Source: Stenotrophomonas sp. UBA2629
GTDB taxonomy: Bacteria > Pseudomonadota > Gammaproteobacteria > Xanthomonadales > Xanthomonadaceae
Length of the DNA stretch: 64,000 bases
Assembly (NCBI GenBank): GCA_002359895.1
Contig: DEOB01000011.1
Location: 373,203 to 437,202 of the forward strand
Reading direction: 5' to 3'
This document shows positions 7,262 through 16,923 of the stretch, piece by piece (position 1 is the first letter of the stretch; every line of letters starts with the position of its first letter). The translations under genes and the position numbers were made by a program. Below the pieces are notes generated by a model. The model was not told where the DNA came from. It searched no databases and saw only the letters and a list, made by a program, of their open reading frames with translations.

Positions 7262-9661
7262 TCACTCGACCACGCGGAAACGCACCCGCGTCCACGCGCC
7301 CTCTTCCGACAGCGCGGTGAGTGTGTGCTCGCCCGGCACATCAAACTCGCGGGTGAAGGTGCGCGTACCGCGGGTCTGCGCTATCCAACGCCCATCCAGC
7401 AGCCATTCGATGGACGCCTCGCTGCCCAGGGCGCGCAACTGCAGACGCGGGCCGTGCGTGGCGCCCGGCGGCCGCGCCAGTGAGGCTTTGTCGTTGAGCC
7501 CTTCGATGTGCAGCACGGTGTCCGATTGCCGCCCGTCATCAGGGCAGTCCGGCGCCAACGGCGGCAGCTGTTGCGCCTGCCGTTGCGCGGACGACAACCA
7601 CGGCGATGCCAAGGCCGGCCACCGCGCGACTTCGCGATCCTGCCGCGTTTCATGCCCTTCGCAACCGGCCGAAAGCCGCTGGCCGGTCTTTGCATCCACT
7701 TGGAAACGCACCCTGCCCGCCTGCCATACGCGCGCCTCACGCTCGGGGAAAGTGGGTGGCACCACACCATCCAACACCATCGCCGGGAAGCGCCGCTCGC
7801 ACATGGACGCAGGTGTCTGCTCGGCGGCGATGCCCAGCGGCCAACAGATATCCACCTCCGTCACGCTGGCCGGCACCGCACCCGCGGCGGCGTCACCGGC
7901 CTGACGCGGCAGGCTGTCGATCACCTCGAACATCAGCGGCAACGCGGTAACCGCGCCGTACTGCCCCGGCAACGGCGTTCCATCGGGCCGGCCCACCCAC
8001 ACACCCACGGTGTAGTGCCGCGTGCTGCCAATCGCCCAGGCATCGCGGTAGCCGTAGCTGGTGCCGGTCTTCCAGGCCACATGCGGGCGGCTGCCGGTAT
8101 CGAACGTGCCCACGCCATAACCTGGTCGCGGATTGGATTCCAGAATGTCGCGCACGATCCACGCCGCGCCTTCGGACATCATCCGTCGTTCGATGCGCGG
8201 GTCCTGTGGTGTGTAACGCACGCGGCCGGCAATACCACCACGGTTGAGCGCGGCGAATGCGCCCACCAACCCTTCCAGCTGTGCGCCGGTGCCGCCCAAG
8301 ATCACTGCCAGATTGGGCTTGGCGCCGTGCGGAAATTTCAGGCTGACGCCGGCATTGGCCAGCCGCGCGGTGAAGCGCGCCGGGCCCACACGATCGAGCA
8401 GATCCACCACCGGCACGTTCAACGACAGGCGCAACGCACTGGCCGCACCAATCGGCCCGTTGAATGCCGCGTCAAAGTTGCCGGGCCGGTAGCCACCAAA
8501 ACTCTGCGGCGCATCCATCAGCAGGCTTTCCGAATGGATCAAGCCATCATCCAGTGCCATGCCATACAGAAACGGCTTGAGCGTGGAACCGGGCGAGCGC
8601 CACGCCTGCACCATATCAACGTGGCCAAGCCGCGCCTTGTCGCCGAAGGCCACCGAGCCGACATAGGCGCGTGCTTCCAGCGTGGTGTTGTCCATCACCA
8701 GCAATGCTGCCGAAGTGCGCTCGGGCAGTTGCGAGAAATACGATGAAACACGCTCTTCCAACGTGCGCTGCAGGCCGCTGTCGAGTGTGGTTTCAATATG
8801 CGCCGCGCGCGGCTGTTGGCTGCGTAGCCGCTGCGCCAGCAACGCCGCATGGAGAGGCTGTTTCAGTGACCGCGCCACCACCGCTTCAATACGCGCGTCT
8901 TCCACATCGCCGGCCGACCACACGCCCAGCTCGGCCATGCGCGCCAGCACCTTGTCACGCGCACGCTGCGCGGCCTGCGGATGACGGTCGGGCCGCAAAC
9001 GACTGGGCGACTGCGGCAGCACGGCAAGCAGTGCGGCTTCCGCCTGCGACAGGTGTGCGGCAGATTTGCCCAGGTAGGCCCAACTTGCCGCTTCAACGCC
9101 TTCGATGGTGCCGCCATACGGCGCACGTTCCAGATACAGATCCAGAATCTCGCGCTTGCTCAGATGCACTTCCAGCTGCACCGCACGCAGCAATTGTTTG
9201 AGCTTGCCCCACGGCGTGCGCGTATGCGGATCAAGAATGCGCGCTACCTGCATGGTCAGCGTGGAGCCACCGGAGACAATCCGCCGCTCGAATATCCATT
9301 GCTTGCCCGCACGCAACAACGCCCACGGATTGATGCCGGGGTGCCGCCAGAACCAACGGTCTTCGTAGGTCAGCAGGGCCTGCAGATACAACGGCGACAC
9401 GGTCTTGGCATCCGCCGGATAACGCCACACACCTTCGGTATCGGCAAAGGCCCGCAGCGGCGTGCCGTCGCTGGCCACCACCAAGGTGCTGGTGTCGCGC
9501 GATTTGGGCAAGGGCAGTGGAAAGGCGACATCCAGAATCAACAGCAATGCCAGCATGGCGGCAATGCCCCAACGGAGCAGGCGCCAGAAACGCGGTGTGA
9601 GACGCGCGCGGAGAGGACGGAACTTCGCAGACGTTCGCGTGCGCACCGTTGAATCACTCAC
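7262..9661 (-). CDS. pbpC: Penicillin-binding protein 1C
   Basis: 799 residues. One N-terminal membrane segment (about 28-50) is followed by a glycosyltransferase-51 domain with the catalytic Glu100 in YEDRWFWRHPG and the GGSTLTMQ motif (131-138). The transpeptidase domain carries S359TLK362, S413LN415 and K531TG. The C-terminal part (about 690-799) matches the PbpC-specific domain. It polymerises and cross-links peptidoglycan from the periplasmic side of the inner membrane. It lies directly downstream of the alpha-2-macroglobulin gene, the pairing seen for yfhM-pbpC in many proteobacteria, where the two are thought to form a defence-and-repair pair. A hairpin lies between them. Confidence 0.95.
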   Translation of the reverse strand: MSDSTVRTRTSAKFRPLRARLTPRFWRLLRWGIAAMLALLLILDVAFPLPLPKSRDTSTLVVASDGTPLRAFADTEGVWRYPADAKTVSPLYLQALLTYEDRWFWRHPGINPWALLRAGKQWIFERRIVSGGSTLTMQVARILDPHTRTPWGKLKQLLRAVQLEVHLSKREILDLYLERAPYGGTIEGVEAASWAYLGKSAAHLSQAEAALLAVLPQSPSRLRPDRHPQAAQRARDKVLARMAELGVWSAGDVEDARIEAVVARSLKQPLHAALLAQRLRSQQPRAAHIETTLDSGLQRTLEERVSSYFSQLPERTSAALLVMDNTTLEARAYVGSVAFGDKARLGHVDMVQAWRSPGSTLKPFLYGMALDDGLIHSESLLMDAPQSFGGYRPGNFDAAFNGPIGAASALRLSLNVPVVDLLDRVGPARFTARLANAGVSLKFPHGAKPNLAVILGGTGAQLEGLVGAFAALNRGGIAGRVRYTPQDPRIERRMMSEGAAWIVRDILESNPRPGYGVGTFDTGSRPHVAWKTGTSYGYRDAWAIGSTRHYTVGVWVGRPDGTPLPGQYGAVTALPLMFEVIDSLPRQAGDAAAGAVPASVTEVDICWPLGIAAEQTPASMCERRFPAMVLDGVVPPTFPEREARVWQAGRVRFQVDAKTGQRLSAGCEGHETRQDREVARWPALASPWLSSAQRQAQQLPPLAPDCPDDGRQSDTVLHIEGLNDKASLARPPGATHGPRLQLRALGSEASIEWLLDGRWIAQTRGTRTFTREFDVPGEHTLTALSEEGAWTRVRFRVVE

Positions 9662-9736
9662 TGCGTTTCCCTCTCACCCATCGCATCGCCCAACCCATTC
9701 ACAACACTCCGCATTCGCTCAGACCAGAAGCAGAAA

Positions 9737-9765
9737 GCGCGCGGCCCGATCTTCTGGCCGCGCGC
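9737..9765 (-). terminator. Hairpin between yfhM-like gene and pbpC
   Basis: Perfect 10-bp inverted repeat GCGCGCGGCC / GGCCGCGCGC with a 9-nt loop. On the minus strand it is followed by only a short T-tract (TTTC), so partial termination before pbpC is plausible. Confidence 0.5.
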
Positions 9766-9797
9766 TCCTACTCAACACGCTCTACAACTCCCTGGCG

Positions 9798-12700
9798 TCA
9801 GGGCTGCACCACCGTGATCGTGGTCGGGTTGGACCGGCCCACGCCACGCAGGTCCGGCCGATACATATCCTCGGCCAAGGGCGGCGGTACGGTATACGTG
9901 CCTGGCGTCACCGCGCGCACCAGATAGAACACATGCGCCTTGTTGCCGCGCGACAGGTTCAGTGCTGCCACATAGCGGTCATCACGGAACTCCTCGTGCT
10001 TGACGTCAGCGGCGCGCGAACGGTCGCTGATCTCAACGCCGTCCACCACTACGTCGGCCCACTGTTTGGCATCGCCCAGGTTGAAGTTCTCGATTTCCAG
10101 CCCGGCAGGCAACAGATCGGTCAACAAGGCGTCGGGCATCGACCTGTCAGCGGTGACGCTCAAGCGCACGATCAACGCCTCGCCTTCCTTCAACGGGCGC
10201 GGCGTCCATGGCTTTCCGTCGGTGCCATACCAACTGCGTTCGATGCCGATATGGGTGTTGTCCGGTGCCGGCGCCTGGCGCGGAACGCCTGCCACTTCCA
10301 GGCTGGCGAACATCGGCGCTTCACCCTGCGGCGAGAAACGCACGCCCTGCGCCAGCTGCGCCATGTCGAACACACGCGCGAACGCCTTGCGCCCGGCGAT
10401 GCTCTCCGTTGCCTCACCCACCACCAGCTCGCCGGACACCAGTTTCTTCTGGTTGGCCATCAAGGCCTTGCCCAGGCGCGCAAGCGCAACCTGCTCCTGC
10501 GTGCTCAGCCACAACCAGCCGCTGTTGCGACGTGCATCCAGCTCGCGGCCGACCTCCATCACGCGTGCGTCGTATTCGGGCTTGGCCAGGCCGCGCTCGT
10601 GCAGCAACGCGATCATCAACGCGCCATCGCGCAAGCTGCTGCCGTAATCACCGAAGTAGCTCGGGCGGTCCTTGCCTGCCTTGGCGAAGCCGGCCGCAAT
10701 CGCCGCCTGGCCGCGCTTGCTGTCGCCCTGCAGCGACAAACCCATGCCCAGATGCACCAATGACAAACCAGTCACCGCCTTGCTGCGCTCGTTGTCCCAC
10801 AGCGTGCGCAGCGTGCCCAGCGGTGCCCGGTTGACGCGCGCCAGCACGTAGCCGGAATACGCTTGGTTGGCGAACTTCAGCGAATCACGGCTGTCGCTGC
10901 CGTAGAACTGGTTGCCGCCACTGAGCAGGTCTTCGCTGATGCGGTTCAATGCCTTCTGCAGCACGTTGTCCGGCACCGCGAAGCCCGCGTCCTTGGCGTC
11001 GAGCAGGAACTCGGCGATGTACGGGGTCAACGCGGGATTGATGTAGTCATCGTCGCCCCACATCGAGAAGTTGCCGTTGGCCACCTGCATCGACGCCAAC
11101 CGCCCGAACGCGCCTTCCATGCGTTCATTGCGCGCTTTGGCATCCAGACCATCGGCACCGAGCATGGCCGAGGTGGCCTGATCCAGCATCAGCGCCGCAT
11201 AGCCCTTGCTGGTGGTCTGCTCAGCGCAGCCATACGGATAGTTCAACGCGCCCTGCAATGCCGAGGCGAACGGAATCGGCGGCAACGCACTCACCAACAT
11301 CCGCGCATTGACCGAGCCGGCCATCAGGCCGCTGGCGAAATTGCTGTCCAGCGTGACCGGCGCCAACGGGTCCAGCGTGCGGGTCTGCGCGCGCAGTACC
11401 TGCGGCCACGCCGCGCGCACCGGCAGGTCGTAACGGCGGTCCACCTTGAAACCGTTGCCGTCCACCCGCACCCGCACCTTGGCCACGCTGTAGCCCTCCT
11501 GCGCGCTCAGCGGGAAGCTCAGCGTGCTCTTGGCGTCTGCCGCCAGCTGCACCGTGCGGGTGGATTCACCGATGCCCAGCGGGCCTTCACCGTCCACGCG
11601 CACCGCAAACTCACCCGGCTTGCCGGTGAAGTTCTGCACATCCAGCGTGACCGTGCTGCGGTCACCGGGCGCCAGTACGCGCGGCATGCTGGCCTCGGCC
11701 AGAATCGGCGCGCGCACCAGCGTTTCAACATCGCGGTTGCCGTAACGGTCGGCGGTGTAGACCATCGCCGACACCCGCAAGGTGCCGTTGAAGTCAGGCA
11801 CCTGCAGATTCACGCGGGCATTGCCCTTGGCATCCAGTGCCACCGGCCCGGAGAACAGGTCCACCGTCTGCACCCGCGCGGTGGGGCGCTTGGCCTGCGG
11901 CAACGCGGCCAACGCCATGTCACCACCAAACTTCAATTTGCCACTGTTGCCTTCGAAGCTCTCGATGACGCGGCCGTAGATGTCATACGCATCCACACCC
12001 AAACGCCGCTGCGCGAAGAAATGCGCCGGCGCATCCGGCACCGGGAAGCGGGTGATGTTGAGGATGCCCACGTCCACCGCAGACACGGTGACATGCGCCT
12101 GCTTGCCGGCCAGTTCGGGCGCGCTCACCGTCACTGCCATCGGCTGCTCCGGGCGCATCTGCTTGGGCGCGATCAGCCCCACCGCGATGCGGCGGTCGCT
12201 GCGATCCATCGGCACATGCACCACGCCCACCGCGCGGGCGGGCGTGATCTTGCTCGGCGCACTGCCGCCACGGAACACCAGCGCGGTGACATACACATCG
12301 TGCCGCTCCCAGTCCTTGGTGACCGGAATTTCAAACGTGCTGCCCGGCTTGACCTCGATATCCTGCACATAAAGCATGCGGTCGCTTTCAACCATCAACA
12401 GGCCACGGCCAGCATGCGGCGGGGTGAGTGTCACTTTCAGCGTGTCGCCTTCGCGATACGCGGTCTTGTCCAGTGCCACCTTGACCTTGTCAGGGCGTGC
12501 GTCCAGGCCACGGTTGTCGTCGTTCCAGCTCCAGCCGGCGCGGAATGGATAACGCGTGGTCAGGCCGGTCGTGGGATCGAACACGTCCACGCGGTACTCG
12601 CCCCACTCCACCGGGAAATCGAACTTGGCGGAGGTGGCACCGGCGTCGAGCGTGCGGGTTTCCTTGTTCTCGAAGCGGCGGGTGTAGTCGTAATCCCAAC

Positions 12701-14717
12701 GGTTGTCGTTATAGCTCCAGTGGTAATCGCGCAGCTCGCGTACCAGCGTGACCTTCAGGCCTGTGGCCGGCTGCGGCCTGCCCTGCGCATCCACGCGCAT
12801 CAGCTCGAAGCGCGCATTGGAATTGGCATCAGCGCCATCGGTGTCGCTGAACAACGGACGCACGCCCACCAGTGCCTGCGCCGGCCACACCACGCGCTTG
12901 AGCGTGCGGGTAACGGTACGCCCACCGGTTTCATACACACTGCCAGACAGCAGTGCGGCAACAGTGGTGTTCTTGCCGGCATCGGCCGGCAGCGCCACAT
13001 CCTGACGCAGCTTGCCATCTGCCGGCATTGTGGTGTCGATCACGTCATTGGCTTCGCGCGGCAGCTGCACCGTGGGGTCGCCGAAGAACCAGCCCGGCAT
13101 GGATTCCACCGGGTGCTGCTCCACTGCCACCGCCAGGCGCGCGGTGAAGCGGTTGCCGTCTGCCGGCGCGCCGTATAGATAGGCCGCATTGGCCTGCAGC
13201 TTCAGCGGCTCACCCGGCTTGATGGTTTTCTGCGTGCTGTCCAGGTCCAGCTTCATGCGCTCGGGCAGAAACTCCTCGATGCGCAGCGTCATGCCCTGCA
13301 CGGCTTCCTTGCTGCCGGGGTCGGTACGGAACTCCACCTGCCAACGGCCGGTAGGCGCCTCCACCGGAATGGTCTGCTCGAATGAGAGATAGCCGCCCTC
13401 GCCCGGTTGCAGGCGCGTCTCGCGGAAAGTTTTACCGTCCGGCTGCTTGAGCCGCAGGAACACCGGCTGGCCGCCCTTGTCCGGCCCGGCCAGGGTCTTG
13501 CCGTCGTTGTCGCGCAGCAGTGCCGACACGCGCACGGTTTCGCCCGGGCGGTACAGGTCACGCCCGGACCAGGCAAACACATCGAAGCCCGCATTCTGGC
13601 GCCCAGCCACGGCAAATTCGCTCAGGTCCAACGCCGGCTGATTGAACGGCAGCATGGTGGTGTCGCCACCCAGCGTTGCCACCAGCACGTGCATGGCGTC
13701 CAAGGTGTAGTTCAACAACGCGTTGCCGTTGGCATCGGTCTGGCCACGCAGCACCACTTCACCCTTGCTGTCGATGACCTTCAGCTCCACCTTCTTGGAA
13801 GGTGCGCCACTGGCCAGCGATGCGGTGTGGACAAACAGCTTGTCCTTGTAGGCGCGTGTATGCAGGCCGATATCGCTGACCGTGAAAAACGCGGTATCGT
13901 ACTCGCTGTCAAAACTGCCGGCGCGCTTCATCACCGCGAAGTACAGGCCGGGTTGCTGCAGCTCCTTCACTTCCTGGATGGGCAGGTAGGTCAGCACGCG
14001 CTCGTTCTTTTTACCGCCCAGCACGAACCGGTTCACGTACACCGGTTCGGCCAGCTTCGACATCGGCGTTTTTTCGCTGTACTCACTCTCCAATTCCCAA
14101 CTGCCGCGACGGCCGCCGCGCTGGTACTGGCTGAAGAAGGCAGGCAGCTCGCTGTCGCGCACACGCAGGAACTCGACATCCACTTCCGGCACGTTCACCG
14201 ATACCACCGGCAGGCCACGGCTGTCCTTGGACGGCAGCACACTGCCCTGCGAGGCAAAGCCCACCGCAGGATCCAGCTCGCCGGTAAATACCTTCTGCCG
14301 CACCTCGGTACCCAGCCGGTTGCCGTCGGCTGCCAGCAGGTCGGCCGAGATGATCAGCGTGTATTCCTTCGCCGCTTCCACATAGGGATAGCGCAGGGTC
14401 TTGCCGTCATCGGACAGCGACCAGCTGCTTTCCTCGGTGCCGACCTTTTCCTCAAAGCGCAGCAGCTTGTCGAAATCCTGCGTGCCTACCAGTGGCCGCG
14501 AGAACTCCACCGCCAGCGCAAGCCCATCGCCACGCTGTTGATCGGGCCAGGCGCGCAACAGCGCAAAGCCTTTGACCTCCTCCTGCTTGGCCACGATGGC
14601 CTCGCCACTGGCGCCGGGCAGCTGCCCGGTTTCATTCCGTTTGCATCCGGCAATCAGGGCCAGCGCCGCAAAAGCGACCGCTGTCCACCGCATACGCACC
14701 GACGTCCTGTATTCCAT
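9798..14717 (-). CDS. yfhM: Bacterial alpha-2-macroglobulin lipoprotein with thioester motif (YfhM/ECAM type)
   Basis: 1639 residues from ATG 14717, which has GGAGG just upstream; the frame is open further upstream, but the lipoprotein signal LIAGC (Cys25) fixes this start. MG-type beta domains fill the N-terminal two thirds. The bait-region/thioester half contains YGCAEQ, with Cys1164 and Gln1167 placed to form the internal thioester that covalently traps proteases; the E. coli paralogue YfaS lacks it. The predicted location is the periplasm, anchored by lipid. pbpC lies immediately downstream, consistent with trapping proteases that breach the outer membrane while PbpC repairs peptidoglycan (an inference from family work). 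Confidence 0.93.
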   Translation of the reverse strand: MEYRTSVRMRWTAVAFAALALIAGCKRNETGQLPGASGEAIVAKQEEVKGFALLRAWPDQQRGDGLALAVEFSRPLVGTQDFDKLLRFEEKVGTEESSWSLSDDGKTLRYPYVEAAKEYTLIISADLLAADGNRLGTEVRQKVFTGELDPAVGFASQGSVLPSKDSRGLPVVSVNVPEVDVEFLRVRDSELPAFFSQYQRGGRRGSWELESEYSEKTPMSKLAEPVYVNRFVLGGKKNERVLTYLPIQEVKELQQPGLYFAVMKRAGSFDSEYDTAFFTVSDIGLHTRAYKDKLFVHTASLASGAPSKKVELKVIDSKGEVVLRGQTDANGNALLNYTLDAMHVLVATLGGDTTMLPFNQPALDLSEFAVAGRQNAGFDVFAWSGRDLYRPGETVRVSALLRDNDGKTLAGPDKGGQPVFLRLKQPDGKTFRETRLQPGEGGYLSFEQTIPVEAPTGRWQVEFRTDPGSKEAVQGMTLRIEEFLPERMKLDLDSTQKTIKPGEPLKLQANAAYLYGAPADGNRFTARLAVAVEQHPVESMPGWFFGDPTVQLPREANDVIDTTMPADGKLRQDVALPADAGKNTTVAALLSGSVYETGGRTVTRTLKRVVWPAQALVGVRPLFSDTDGADANSNARFELMRVDAQGRPQPATGLKVTLVRELRDYHWSYNDNRWDYDYTRRFENKETRTLDAGATSAKFDFPVEWGEYRVDVFDPTTGLTTRYPFRAGWSWNDDNRGLDARPDKVKVALDKTAYREGDTLKVTLTPPHAGRGLLMVESDRMLYVQDIEVKPGSTFEIPVTKDWERHDVYVTALVFRGGSAPSKITPARAVGVVHVPMDRSDRRIAVGLIAPKQMRPEQPMAVTVSAPELAGKQAHVTVSAVDVGILNITRFPVPDAPAHFFAQRRLGVDAYDIYGRVIESFEGNSGKLKFGGDMALAALPQAKRPTARVQTVDLFSGPVALDAKGNARVNLQVPDFNGTLRVSAMVYTADRYGNRDVETLVRAPILAEASMPRVLAPGDRSTVTLDVQNFTGKPGEFAVRVDGEGPLGIGESTRTVQLAADAKSTLSFPLSAQEGYSVAKVRVRVDGNGFKVDRRYDLPVRAAWPQVLRAQTRTLDPLAPVTLDSNFASGLMAGSVNARMLVSALPPIPFASALQGALNYPYGCAEQTTSKGYAALMLDQATSAMLGADGLDAKARNERMEGAFGRLASMQVANGNFSMWGDDDYINPALTPYIAEFLLDAKDAGFAVPDNVLQKALNRISEDLLSGGNQFYGSDSRDSLKFANQAYSGYVLARVNRAPLGTLRTLWDNERSKAVTGLSLVHLGMGLSLQGDSKRGQAAIAAGFAKAGKDRPSYFGDYGSSLRDGALMIALLHERGLAKPEYDARVMEVGRELDARRNSGWLWLSTQEQVALARLGKALMANQKKLVSGELVVGEATESIAGRKAFARVFDMAQLAQGVRFSPQGEAPMFASLEVAGVPRQAPAPDNTHIGIERSWYGTDGKPWTPRPLKEGEALIVRLSVTADRSMPDALLTDLLPAGLEIENFNLGDAKQWADVVVDGVEISDRSRAADVKHEEFRDDRYVAALNLSRGNKAHVFYLVRAVTPGTYTVPPPLAEDMYRPDLRGVGRSNPTTITVVQP

Positions 14718-14851
14718 GGTGTCCTCCAGCAGATGGCGCGGAGTATACCCAGCCAAGCGTAAACACCTTGCGCAGGTACTGGCTTGCAGACGATTTCCAA
14801 TCGTCCACTTCCGTGCAGCGTCACCGCACTGCCGGCCGGAACGCAGGCAAT

Positions 14852-14883
14852 AAAAAACGCCGGTGCAGGCACCGGCGTTTTTC
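14852..14883 (-). terminator. Intrinsic terminator of the FKBP-like gene
   Basis: GC-rich hairpin AACGCCGGTGC / GCACCGGCGTT flanked by A- and T-runs. On the minus strand it lies 25 nt after the FKBP-like stop and ends in a run of T, a textbook rho-independent terminator. Confidence 0.88.
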
Positions 14884-14907
14884 TTCAACTCAACTGGCGT
14901 GCGCGAA

Positions 14908-15609
14908 TTACTTGACGCTGACCAGCTTGATTTCGAACTGCACAGCCACGTTCGGCGGGAACGGGGTACGCGGGTCGGCACCGTAGGCCTTCTCCGGCGG
15001 CAGGGTGACTTCCCACTTGGCGCCGGCCGGCATCTGCAGCAGGGTTTCGCGCATGGCAGCCATTTCGACTTCGCTGAGCTTGATCGACGGAATCGACTGG
15101 GCCGGACGCGCTTCGGTCGGACGCTGGCCGTACGGGAACGGGCCGGCAACTTCCAGGGCAACGGTGCTGGCCTGGGTCGGCTTGGCGCCGTTACCGGCTT
15201 CGATCACGCGGTACTGCACGCCATCAGCCAGGCTCTGCACGCCAGCCTTGGCCTTGTTGGCAGCCAGGAACTGGTCGCTACGGGTTTTGTTTTCACCAGC
15301 AGCCTTTTCGTACTCAGCCTTGGCAGCCTGGGCACGGCCCTGCTCGCGGCGCTGGAACGCTTCAACGGCCGGCTTGAGCTGGTCAGCGGTGATGGCCGGC
15401 TGCTTCTTGGCGTAGGCGTCCTGCAGGCCCTTCACCACCGAAGCGATGTCCAGCTGCTCACCACGACCGGTGAGTTCGGCAAGGTTGTTGCCGTAGTCGT
15501 AACCAAAGTAATAGCTCAGCTTGCCCTTCTCGGACGAGACGTCCTGGGCGAATGCGGTGCCGGTCAGGGCCAGAGCGGCCACGGCGACCGCGATAGAACG
15601 CAACTTCAT
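14908..15609 (-). CDS. FKBP-type peptidyl-prolyl isomerase-like exported protein (degenerate core)
   Basis: 233 residues from ATG 15609 (GGAG upstream). A signal peptide ends TGTAFA, then an FkpA/Mip-like N-terminal helical dimerisation domain (about 25-125), a charged linker helix, and an FKBP domain (about 135-233). The C-terminal FKBP signatures are present (AGAKWEVTLPPEKAYG, PPNVAVQFEIKL). The central catalytic stretch, normally containing YTG, FDSS and the active-site Trp, is replaced by unrelated sequence (GPFPYGQRPTEARP). It is likely a periplasmic chaperone with weak or no isomerase activity. It is divergent from the enoyl-CoA hydratase gene. Confidence 0.85.
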   Translation of the reverse strand: MKLRSIAVAVAALALTGTAFAQDVSSEKGKLSYYFGYDYGNNLAELTGRGEQLDIASVVKGLQDAYAKKQPAITADQLKPAVEAFQRREQGRAQAAKAEYEKAAGENKTRSDQFLAANKAKAGVQSLADGVQYRVIEAGNGAKPTQASTVALEVAGPFPYGQRPTEARPAQSIPSIKLSEVEMAAMRETLLQMPAGAKWEVTLPPEKAYGADPRTPFPPNVAVQFEIKLVSVK

Positions 15610-15779
15610 CAAACAGTTCTCCAGGAAGGGTGTCTCAGGGGCAACCATGCCGCATGAGGCGACGGGTTAGGATAGCCGCCACAAAGGCTGTCCGCCACTG
15701 ACGACGCAAGCTCAGACACGCATCGCCGGGGAATAGTTCCAACATCACTTTTTTTTAACTTTTTCAGGAGTCCAACGGC

Positions 15780-16562
15780 ATGTCCGAAGCACCGGTTTCA
15801 ATCAGCACCCGCGACGGCATCCGCACTCTTACGGTACAGCGCCCGGAAAAGCTCAACGCATTGAATCAACAGACATTGGAAGCACTGGACGCGGCCTTTG
15901 CGCAGGCCAGCCAGGCCCAAGACGTGCGGGTGGTGGTGCTGACCGGGGCCGGTCCCAAGGCCTTCGTGGCCGGGGCCGACATTGCCGAGATGAACGGGCT
16001 GACCCCGGTTCAGGGGCGTGACTTTTCGCTGATCGGCCAGCGTCTGATGCGCCGGATCGAGCGCCTGAACAAGCCGGTGATCGCCATGGTCAATGGTTTT
16101 GCGCTGGGCGGCGGCATGGAGCTGGCCATGGCCTGCCACCTGCGCATTGCCGCTGACAGCGCCAAAGTGGGCCAGCCGGAGATCAACCTTGGCCTGCTGC
16201 CCGGCTTCGGCGGCACCCAACGCCTGCTGCGCCTGGCCGGCCGCGCCGCTGCGCTGGAACTGTGCTTGCTGGGTGCACCGATCAGCGCTGCCCGTGCCGA
16301 GCAGCTTGGCTTGGTCAACCGCGTGGTGCCGGCCGCCGAGCTGGAAGCGGAAACCCTCAAGATCGCCACGCAGCTGGCCAACGCCGCACCGCTGGCACTG
16401 CGCGGCATTCTGGATGCGATCAACGTGGGCGGTGAGTGCGGCATTGAAGAAGGCCTGGAGTACGAAAGCGCGCAGTTCGGCCTGGCGTTCTCCACCGACG
16501 ACATGCGTGAAGGCACCAGCGCCTTCCTGGAACGCCGCAAGCCGGAATTCAAGAACCGCTGA
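15780..16562 (+). CDS. Enoyl-CoA hydratase/isomerase family protein
   Basis: 260-residue crotonase-fold enzyme. The oxyanion-hole signature AGADIAEM (65-71) and GFALGGGMEL are present. The catalytic glutamate pair Glu114 (GGMEL) and Glu134 (QPEINLG) has the 20-residue spacing of classical enoyl-CoA hydratases, so hydration of trans-2-enoyl-CoA in the cytosol is expected. AGGAG precedes the ATG at 15780. The next gene starts 10 nt after the stop. The specific pathway (fatty acid, amino acid or aromatic catabolism) is not shown by the neighbours. Confidence 0.92.
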   Translation: MSEAPVSISTRDGIRTLTVQRPEKLNALNQQTLEALDAAFAQASQAQDVRVVVLTGAGPKAFVAGADIAEMNGLTPVQGRDFSLIGQRLMRRIERLNKPVIAMVNGFALGGGMELAMACHLRIAADSAKVGQPEINLGLLPGFGGTQRLLRLAGRAAALELCLLGAPISAARAEQLGLVNRVVPAAELEAETLKIATQLANAAPLALRGILDAINVGGECGIEEGLEYESAQFGLAFSTDDMREGTSAFLERRKPEFKNR

Positions 16563-16572
16563 GTCACCGCCG

Positions 16573-16923
16573 ATGTCTGCCGCTACCGCTTCACCACAGG
16601 CTCTATTGCAGCTGGTCATGGATGACGACCTGGACGCCGCCGTGCGTGCCGGGTTGATGGACTATGCCGCGCAGCCCGGCAACAACGCGCTGCCGCCGTC
16701 CCAGTCACAGCGGTTGCTTGATGCACAGCAGCGACTGCGCACCGCCTGGGCCGCACGCGAGCGCCACCGCGCCCGCGATGCACGTTTGGCACGCCGTGCC
16801 GCCGAACGCGAGGCACGCCGCGCGCCGCCACCGGCAGCGGACAGCAAGCCCGCCCTGCCCTCGGCAGCGGCCGCCATCCTTGCCCGTGCAAAAGCACGCG
16901 CAGCCGAGAAGCCATCCTCATGA
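16573..16923 (+). CDS. Small Ala/Arg-rich hypothetical protein upstream of nth
   Basis: 116 residues, not recognised. The N-terminal 40 residues look folded (LLQLVMDDDLDAAVRAGLMDY). Residues about 45-80 are strongly helical, with Gln/Arg/Ala-rich coiled-coil character, and a Pro/Ala-rich tail follows. No signal peptide or membrane segment is visible. It starts 10 nt after the enoyl-CoA hydratase stop and overlaps the nth start by 4 nt (ATGA), so translational coupling to nth is likely. Coding is supported by this packing and by normal codon composition. Confidence 0.7.
   Translation: MSAATASPQALLQLVMDDDLDAAVRAGLMDYAAQPGNNALPPSQSQRLLDAQQRLRTAWAARERHRARDARLARRAAEREARRAPPPAADSKPALPSAAAAILARAKARAAEKPSS

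Noticed and set aside
10863..13178. 771-codon open frame on the plus strand opposite the alpha-2-macroglobulin gene
   Set aside because: Histidine/arginine-rich composition with no family signal is the usual antisense shadow of a high-GC gene; the minus-strand gene has clear domains and a lipobox.
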